The notes under the pieces were generated by a model, which was given only the letters and a program-made list of their open reading frames with translations, did not search any database and was not told the origin of the DNA. Below, one piece after another: positions 37,901-46,700 of a stretch of 64,000 nucleotides of DNA. The first letter of the stretch is position 1. Each line of letters begins with the position of its first letter. This DNA is from Saccharina japonica (lineage: Eukaryota > Sar > Phaeophyceae > Laminariales > Laminariaceae): assembly GCA_008828725.1 (NCBI GenBank), contig MEHQ01002098.1, positions 221,331 through 285,330 on the forward strand, given 5' to 3'. Position numbers and translations under genes: made by a program.

Positions 37901-38626
37901 CAACTGTGTGTGTAGTGCACGGTAAACCCGTGTTGTCTTGAGGTGCGGACAGCACGTGCCGCACCCTCGTGTGCGAGATGACGGCGGTATAAAAACCAGA
38001 CTGTGTCCCCTTGCTCACCTTTGCGAACCCCTAGGGGATAGGTGCACAGTCGTTCCAATCTGTTCTCCCTGAACGTACTGGTCCGCAAGAAGTGCGTATC
38101 TCGAAACACGCGATGGGTCACAACCGGTGCTCTCTGCTGCGAGTCATTCCGTTTGTTTAGGGCGTCGGACTCGCAGACTGGCCACGGGATCTTAACACTC
38201 GTATGTTCTTCAGCGTTTTCTGTAACCGTTGTGCCCCTGCCCACAACGTATTCAGGCGCTTTGTCGTAGCTCGTTCGCTGTATACCTCGGTAATGATTCA
38301 CCCGCTCGCCTCTGGCCGATCCTCATCTCCCTCACTGCGAATCCACTGCGCATGACAACGGTAGGGGAGCTTCCGCACACGTTGGGAAATCTCGTGCGCT
38401 TGAAGACGTTGGACATCAGCAACTGTAGGCTGTCTGGGTGAGTGCAACAACGACTTTAGGTGTCTGCAGCGCTGCTTTACGTATCGTGGCACTGGCGTCT
38501 TACAGTTACGCCTTTCTATTCACCGCGGAGGTATACACGACGCTACCGAAATAGGTTTGAGGACCACCCTTGGCACTAGGCAAATCTGTCGAGATCCACG
38601 AAACTCTCAGGGGCAGTGTAGCACGG

Positions 38627-38673
<47 letters not shown>

Positions 38674-41600
38674 ACGCACGTACAGATCCTCGCACCCCTG
38701 CACTGCCGGGACGGAGCGCGTTGGGTTTTCATCAACCAGGCAGATATTACTTGCACTAAGCGCGAAGCGCCGTGATGCATTGGGCGAGACGCTTGAAGGG
38801 TGAGCTGCATCCTACTAAGAACCGCTTGCAAGGTGGTCTTGCATATGGATGACAGCCTCCAGTGACCCGATTTGGGTTCTGGTGTGGCCAGTTACATATA
38901 CAGCAATGGGTATAATGTGTGTCTGCCTCGTGGATGCCATTAATTCCTCTTGTGCGCAGTTGAGGTTCTACACCGCGCACAAATGATCTAGCTCAACCGT
39001 CGCCCGTGGTAACCACGAAAACAAAACAAAACAAAAACGGTACACTGGTTGTCTAGCTCACGCAGTGAGAGCCGTGTTTTACAGCGTCGTCGCCAACCGA
39101 CGCCAGTCGTGGTCGGGCCAGAAAACAGTTAGGCACTAAAACTATAAGCCACACTCACACGCCAGGAGCCCTGCGATTGGTCAGCCTCAAAACTTACTTT
39201 TTCTTGGCTTGAAACGGGCCGGCACACCTGAAATTGTCTATTGTCATACTTTGATTATTGATAGCTTTTAACCATTGGGGCCCACATGTTGAGCCAATTC
39301 TAGAGGCGATGCGTACACCTCACAACGCAACGTATATACTCCCCGCCTCATCGATGGACGTATTCTCAAACGATTTCAAACAGCACGACGTACGCAGGCC
39401 GTTTGCGGTTCGCTATGCCCCAAGCCGAGGCGAGCTCAGTTTTTAGTACCCGAAAACAACTTTCGAGTCGCTGTGCGCAAGCTCCGAGGATTGTCGAGGT
39501 TCAAATCGGCAACTGGGGGTGATATGTCAGAAGAGCTATTGGCCTCGATATGGCGCACGACGTATATTTCTCATTTATTTCCCGCTCCAGCACTGCGTGC
39601 AGAAATGGCGTGGATAGCGAGCAGTTCGGCCTAACGTTTAGCCCAATACTACAACTTACTGCACGAATGAGTGGTCACGAAAGCAATCAAAGCGTCCGGG
39701 GGTGTACTCATCTCGTGTATGGCCGTAAATAGTCGTACAAACAATGACAGGGTAGGGGGAGGATGTGGGGGTGCACTCTATGATATCATGCATGGCCGTA
39801 GTCGTATGTCCATAGACCCTCGCACACTCTACAATGTTTACCATGCTGTTATAGGGTCTCACCGGTGGTCGTACTCCCAGCGCTCGCAGTGTTTGGGCCT
39901 TGCATACTGTTCATACTCCCGGTATCATATTCGCAAAATTTAGACCGCCGTCACTGCAATACTCTCATCAGTACTAGGAGTACAAACTGTACTCGATACT
40001 CCGAGCTAAGACTCGTTTTTTCCATGGCATCACAGAAACCAACCGGATGTGCTGAGTCTCGTTTGATTGAAACCGCCCGCGCGTCGAGCAGATCACATCA
40101 ATATATTTGTATGAGTGCTTATCAGTGTAGTAAAACAACGCGTGTATTTCTTGCCAACTTTCAGATTGTATTGCGATCGAGCGGGGGTGCCTCCGAAGTA
40201 ATCTGCTGCACGCATGCTGTTATTGATGCTTAAGTGGCCCGCACCCTCGGGATGCTGGTGTGATGTTACACATGCTTCACAGTTTCGTTCTCGCGTATGC
40301 CAGTACTCGTTCGTATGAATATACTCGTAGCTTCCGTAATATGTTTTCTACGTACTGTAGTGCTAATGTGATGCACACATACGTGCATGCCGGTCGTACT
40401 CTGCACTCCTCGTAGGCAAAATGGTATGCGCTGACGACGTGGTATCTTGTTGGGGGTCACCATATACACACACTATAATTAGTCGTACATAGATACTACA
40501 GAAGGGTTTGCGGTGACTTAAACTGTACTCGTATACTCGTGGTACTGTAGTCATATATATATGCCGCGAAAGGCTTGATTTTAATGACTTGTTTTTTGTA
40601 ATCGGTACGGTTTATTTTTACCCTTAACACGTTGGATATATTATTATTTAGGGCAGCGGCCAAAAAAAGGTATACCTCGTCCATTTGCGGCCAAAATCAG
40701 GTACATACTTAAAACCAAGTCAACAACGCACTCCACGTGCGCTGCCATTGGTCCAAAACTCATTGTACCGGTTTTTGCCTCTTCAAAACCAGGTATACCT
40801 GATGTTGTCTACTCTGCTTGACTTTCACCGTTTTTTTGTCGTTTTTAAGCCAATCAGAGGCCCTTCATAGTTCCACCCTATGCCCTCTATACAAATGCCG
40901 ACGGAGACCCCCTTCTCCCTTCGCACCTCTCGCACTACGAGTCCCCGTGACAACGACTTAGGATAGATCTTCCAGGGCACGGGCGTAGACCCAACCCAAC
41001 CACTAGCCCTAATCCTAACCCTAACCCTGACACCGACCCGGGCCCAAAACGGGTCAAAAACGGGTCGAAAATGCGGCTGCGCCGCTTTCGTTTTTTTTTC
41101 TGAATTATACCGACTGCGGACCACGAAATTCCTCCCGATACTATCAGTGAGTCGAAAATTCCCGGAAAACCGCTGGAAGATCTATCCTGAGTCGCCTTCA
41201 GGATTACTGCGCACTACACGCCACTCGAGCGACACACACATATCTGCCTGCACAACTCCGACCAATTAATACGAGATAGAAGGCTCCCGTTCGGGATTGT
41301 GGTTGACTTGGAATACCAGGGGTGTCACAAAAGTTGAGAAGGGAGAATACAGCAGCAGGCGTTCGTTCCTCGCACTATTAATAGCAGCTACTCGTATACG
41401 TAGCCACCGGGCGAGCACGAAGAGCATGAAAAAACTCTACTTTGCATTGAAAGGAACGGCAGGTTCGTGGGGTGCGTTTTAAACTTGATTTTAGTATGTA
41501 CCTGTTTTTGGCCCCGAACGGACCAGGTGTACCTGTTTTTGGCCGCTGCCCTATTATTTATTACGGAGGACCATCATAGTGAATAGAACCTACGGTACAG

Positions 41601-43678
41601 ACAAATACCTGTATTTTTACAGATTTTTAGTAACAATACTTGGTCCTATTTGCTCTCATGGTCCTCCGTAATAGATTGTCTACATCTCATCGATCCCGTT
41701 ACGGTCTCCTATGATATATTGTCAAACATATCTACTGTAGATGCTGTCGATCACACCCGAGAAACATCCACTAGATCATGCAAACCCCATCGATATTTTA
41801 TTGAGAAATGATCTACAAGTAGGTCATGCAGATCCTCCTATAAATCCCACCAGATTAAATTGTGCAAAACACCCGGGAAACATGTGCTGTAGACCATGAA
41901 GATCCTATACTCTTCTGTAGATCCTCACCCCGCAAAAACAAAATAGATCCCGTGGTTCCTAAAGACCAAGGATGTATCAGTCCAAACTGATCTGGATACA
42001 AATATATTGATGTGATCTGTTCGACGCGCGGGCGGGTTCAATCAAACGAGACTCAGCACATCCGGTTGGTTTCTTTGATGCCATGGAGAAAACGAGTCTT
42101 ATCTCGGAGTATCGAGTACAGTTTGTACTCCTAGTACTGATGAGAGTATTGCAGTGACGGCGGTCTAGATTTTGCGAATATGAATACCGGGAGTATGAAC
42201 AGTACTCAAGGCCCAAACACTGCGAGCGCTGGGAGTACGACCACTGGTGAGACCCTATAACAGCATGGTAAACATTGTAGAGTGTGCGAGGGTCTATGGT
42301 CATACGACTACGGCCATGCATGATATCATAGAGTGCACCCCCACACCCTCCCCCTACCCTGTCTATGTCTGTACGACTATTTACGGCCATACACGGGATG
42401 AGTACACCCCGGACGCTCTGATTGCTTTCCTTTTTTTCGTGACCACTCATTCGTGCAGTAAGTGGTAGTATTGGGCTAAACTTTAGGCCGAACTGCTCGC
42501 TATCCACGCCATTTCTGCACGCAGTGCTGGAGCGGGAAATAAATGGGAAATATACGTCGTGCGCCGTACCGAGGCCAATAGCTCTTCTGACATATCACCC
42601 CCAGTTGCCGATTTGAACCTCGACAATCCTCGGAGCTTGCGCACAGCGATTCGAAAGTTGTTTTCGGGTACTAAAAACTGAGCTCGCCTCGGCTTGGGGC
42701 ATAGCCAACCGCAAACGGCCTGCGTACATCGTGCTGTTTAAAATCGTTTGAGAATACGTCTATCGATGGGGCGGGTAGTATATACGTTGTGTGGTAAGGT
42801 GTACGCATCGCCTCTAAAATTGGCTCAACATGAAAGCACCAATAGTTGAAAGCTATAAATAATCAATGACAGTAGACAATTTCAGGTGTGCCGGCCCGTT
42901 TCAAGCCAAGAAAAAGTAAGTTTTGAGGCTGACCAACCGCAGGGCTCCTGGCGTGTGAGTGTGGCTTAGTTTTAGTGCCTAACTGTTTTCTGGCCCGACC
43001 TCGACTATAAAATAGGTGTACCTGTTTCCGGCGAAACCCCTATAATGTTATTAAAATATATATACGTATATATCTGTCGTAGCTTCTCGTACAGCAGCCT
43101 AAGACGACGATCCAACGACGTTGCAACGAATGTTTTGGTTGCAAATTTGCATGCATTATCAACCTGCTTACATATATATATACTAGGGAATAAGAAGCCC
43201 TCCCGCCCCCACGGCGGTAGGGCCATTAAAGCAAGTAGTAATGGAGATGACAGAGGCTCAAATTAAATATAATATGTAGGAATCAGTAGGAAACAAATTG
43301 ACTACTCGTACGAATATTCCACAGAAGATGCTACGAGTACGTCGGAGTAAAGTAAGGAGTTTTGGAGATAAAATACTTCAGGTACTTCGCCTACTCGGAG
43401 TATTTTGAGGTTCGATACTCCGGGATACTGCTCGTACTCGGAGTATTTCGAGTATGCACACTCTCGATACTGCTTGTACTCGGAGTATTTCGGGGTCCGA
43501 TACTGCGGGTACTCCTTGTACTCCGAGTATTTGGGGCTTCAGTACTGCTCACCCTTCATGCGTCTCGCCCAATACATCACGGCGCTTCGCGCTTAGTGCA
43601 AGTCATATCTGCTTGATTGATGAAAACCCGACGCGCTCCGTCCCGGAATTGCAGGGGTGCGAGGATCTGTACGTGCGT

Positions 43679-43732
<54 letters not shown>

Positions 43733-46700
43733 CCGTGCTACACTGCCCCTGAGAGTTTCGTGGATCTCGACAGATTTGCCTAGTGCCAAGGGTGGTCCTC
43801 AAACCTATTTCGGTAGCGTCGTGTATACCTCCGCGGTGAATAGAAAGGCGTAACTGTAAGACGCCAGTGCCACGATACGTAAAGCAGCGCTACAGACACC
43901 TAAAGTCGTTGTTGCACTCACCCAGACAGCCTACAGTTGCTGATGTCCAACGTCTTCAAGCGCACGAGATTTCCCAACGTGTGCGGAAGCTCCCCTACCG
44001 TTGTCATGCGCAGTGGATTCGCAGTGAGGGAGATGAGGATCGGCCAGAGGCGAGCGGGTGAATCATTACCGAGGTATACAGCGAACGAGCTACGACAAAG
44101 CGCCTGAATACGTTGTGGGCAGGGGTACAACGGTTACAGAAAACGCTGAAGAACATACGAGTTTAAGATCCCGTGGCCAGTCTGCGAGTCCGACGCCCTA
44201 TACAAACGGAATGACTCGCAGCAGAGAGCACCGGTTGTGATCCATCGCGTGTTTTGAGGTACGCATTTCTTGCAGACCCGTACGTTCAGGGAGAACAGAT
44301 TCGAACGACTGTGCACCTATCCTCTAGGGGTCCGCAAACGTAGGCAAGGGGACACAGCCTGGTTTTCCTACCTCTGTCATCTCGCGCACGAGGGGGCGGC
44401 ACGTGCTGTCCGCTCCTCAAGACAACACGCGTTTACCGTCCACTACACACTCAGAGTTGAGCACGTTCTGGAATATATTATTGAACCGCTACATTTTTTT
44501 CACTTGACAGTGCACGCAACTAAATGGACGAGCTGATTCGGCACGTTCCTAGCAAGTCAACGCTGTAGTCTCCGACAAACGCCGAATAAGAACCGTTCAT
44601 AGTGGCGGGTTATTATCTGCATTGCGGGATAAATTAATAACTGAACTCATGTGCAGGCTACAACAGCGACTTGATTAAGTTGGCGTGGCAACCATACACA
44701 ACTGACAACCGCCTAGCCGAACGCATACCATTTTGCATGACGCACGTGATTATCTACTGCTGTATCAATGTTTTGCAGGGCTTACCGTGCAAGAAGTTGT
44801 TGTGCAGGTCAAGGATTGCGAGAGACACCAGGTTTCCGATCTCGCGAGGAATCATTCCTGATGCATGCACGCCCCCGCAGCGCCCCCAACAAAAAGTAAA
44901 ATACGGACACCAAAATATTTTGGGACATGAGTCAAGCATAGGATAGTATAGCTGTCGCTAGGAACTCGTGCAGCAGGATATTAGTAACTGTCGTCAACTT
45001 GTGCGCATTAGTGGGGGAAACAACAGGAAAAAACGTCGACGACGTGCCCCGAGAACCCTATTGAAACCGTCTTAACCCCCACCAACATTTTGGTTTCTCA
45101 TGTGCACGCTTGAATAGTTGTGTTCTACGATGAAGTGTCCCCACACCAAATTTCAGATCAAAATTCGAAAACCTGAGCCCCGAAAGTGCATTTTAATGGG
45201 GCGTTCTGGTCTCGGCCGGACCAGCTCGTAGTGGGGGAAAAAAACAGGAAAAAACGAGGGTCACGGGTTCGAAACCGTGTTAACCACGTTTGTTTCGCCG
45301 TTAGAGTTGCAGTACGTTTACTTATAGAAGTAAAGAAAAACTAGATTTTCACATCACTTGCACGAGTAGGGTAACAGGTACGATAGTGCGGGGGCTTATC
45401 AACACAAGGGTCAAGGGTTCGATGCCCGTGTCGACTCAAAATTCCTTTTTTATGTTAAGAGTACAACGAAGTAGACAGATAAAATTATGAGAAAATGTTG
45501 GATAACAACGTAGTAGACAGACAAAGTTATGAGAACTTGATAAAAACTGCCGACGGAAAAGTGCAAACAGATTCAACTTTTTAATCAAGTAAAAAAACGG
45601 TCGACGCTTTCTTGCAAGGGGTCCCTATCACGAGAGACTTTGTCAAAATTATAAAGTCGCATTCGCTCGTAATAAAGTATTATTGTGGTACGCCCTAAAA
45701 GTGTCACCGATTGTGCCAAGTTCGGTGCGCGACGCCAGCTTTCGTTAACGGTATCCCCTCTGCCCTTGACGTGTTTTCAGAGTTTTGGAGAAGTATTCCA
45801 CACTATTCAGATATGTCACAGGACGACTGAAATTAGCAGACCGGATGGCGCGAACACAATCAAAACAGGCTGGCTCTGGCCGCGCATGCGATGTGCTATA
45901 CGAGCAACAATGTTTTGTCGGCCTGTTAGCTCTTGACTCTAGCGCCCGTCCTTGAGTCTCGTCCTACCTCAGATTTGGAGTCTTAAGATCGACGTTCCTT
46001 TCTTCTTCCCTGCTAGAACACGCGCTCTGGTTTCCATCGTGTGGTAGGTTCAACAGTTTGTTCGCTCGCTGATTCACGTTAATGTTTGCTCGCACCCGTC
46101 ATGCCATATGTACGGCTCGGTGTTTTGAGCGCGAGAATTGCACCAAGTATCTACCCACACCCCGTGTGCAGGATAGGAAGGTGTCACCTAGACCACCCGG
46201 ACGACCGGCTGGCATCAACTGATTACGTTTCACACTAATGGCAGCGTTACCAGGGTGCCAAAAACGTCAAGATGGGAGCACGAGAGTAAGAAGGGCAGCT
46301 TCTTACTTTGCGTACGCATATGTATCGGACAAGCGGGAGCGTTTTCTTCTACAGTGTATGTCTTCTACTTTATATACTTCACTATGCGTGCCGCATCAGT
46401 AAGTGTGGTCTGTGAGCACGATGAAGCCGCTACTGTCCCCCCACAACCTCTACGTCACACGGTACACTATACAGCGACACCATGCCATGAGAGCGCGAGG
46501 GACCGCTCTTCACTAATTCCCCCCAAGCTCTTATGCCACCGCCTACAAAACCACCACAAGTACGGACGTATCCTGCCTGTCAATGACATAAAGGACACCC
46601 GCACCATGAGAGCAGCCACTGCATTGATAACTCTCCCGCCCCCCACCCCGTCAACAAGCAATGCCCATGAGCGCAACGACAAAGAAAACGGCGAAACAAA

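Larger units (their letters stand above)
37756..40111 (+). repeat. Inverted repeat arm B (left)
   Basis: The reverse complement of this arm recurs at 41997-44602, with homologous outer ends (GGTTCTTATTCG) and inner ends (CACATCAATATATTTGTA). It carries a full LRR4 exon with flanking intron in plus orientation, a 45-G run and a family D repeat. The arms are highly similar but differ by small indels and an extra ~0.5 kb in the right arm, so the duplication is recent but not new. Confidence 0.85.
40112..41996 (+). repeat. Direct repeat A', copy 2, interrupted by a transposable element
   Basis: This copy occupies the centre of the B/B' palindrome. Removing the 901-bp insert and one copy of the 9-bp duplication restores a unit of about 975 bp colinear with 36757-37754, with one small internal deletion. 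Confidence 0.8.
41997..44602 (-). repeat. Inverted repeat arm B' (right)
   Basis: The reverse complement of 37756-40111. It contains the LRR4 exon in the host gene's own orientation, so it is probably the original. It differs from B by a ~0.5-kb stretch (about 43010-43545) rich in TACTCGGAGTAT units that replaces part of the family D repeat. Confidence 0.85.

Noticed and set aside
38557-38831. Glycine- or proline-rich ORFs
   Set aside because: They are translations of the poly-G run; the same applies at 43577-43853.
41003-41030. Telomere or telomere-fusion site (CCCTAA repeats)
   Set aside because: Only about three units, inside a mobile element. Similar short runs near 2430 and 62930 are equally short.
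36757-41996. A-B-A' as an LTR retrotransposon with 1-kb LTRs
   Set aside because: The repeat ends are not TG..CA, there is no primer-binding site, polypurine tract or target duplication, and the interior is a copied LRR exon with intron sequence.
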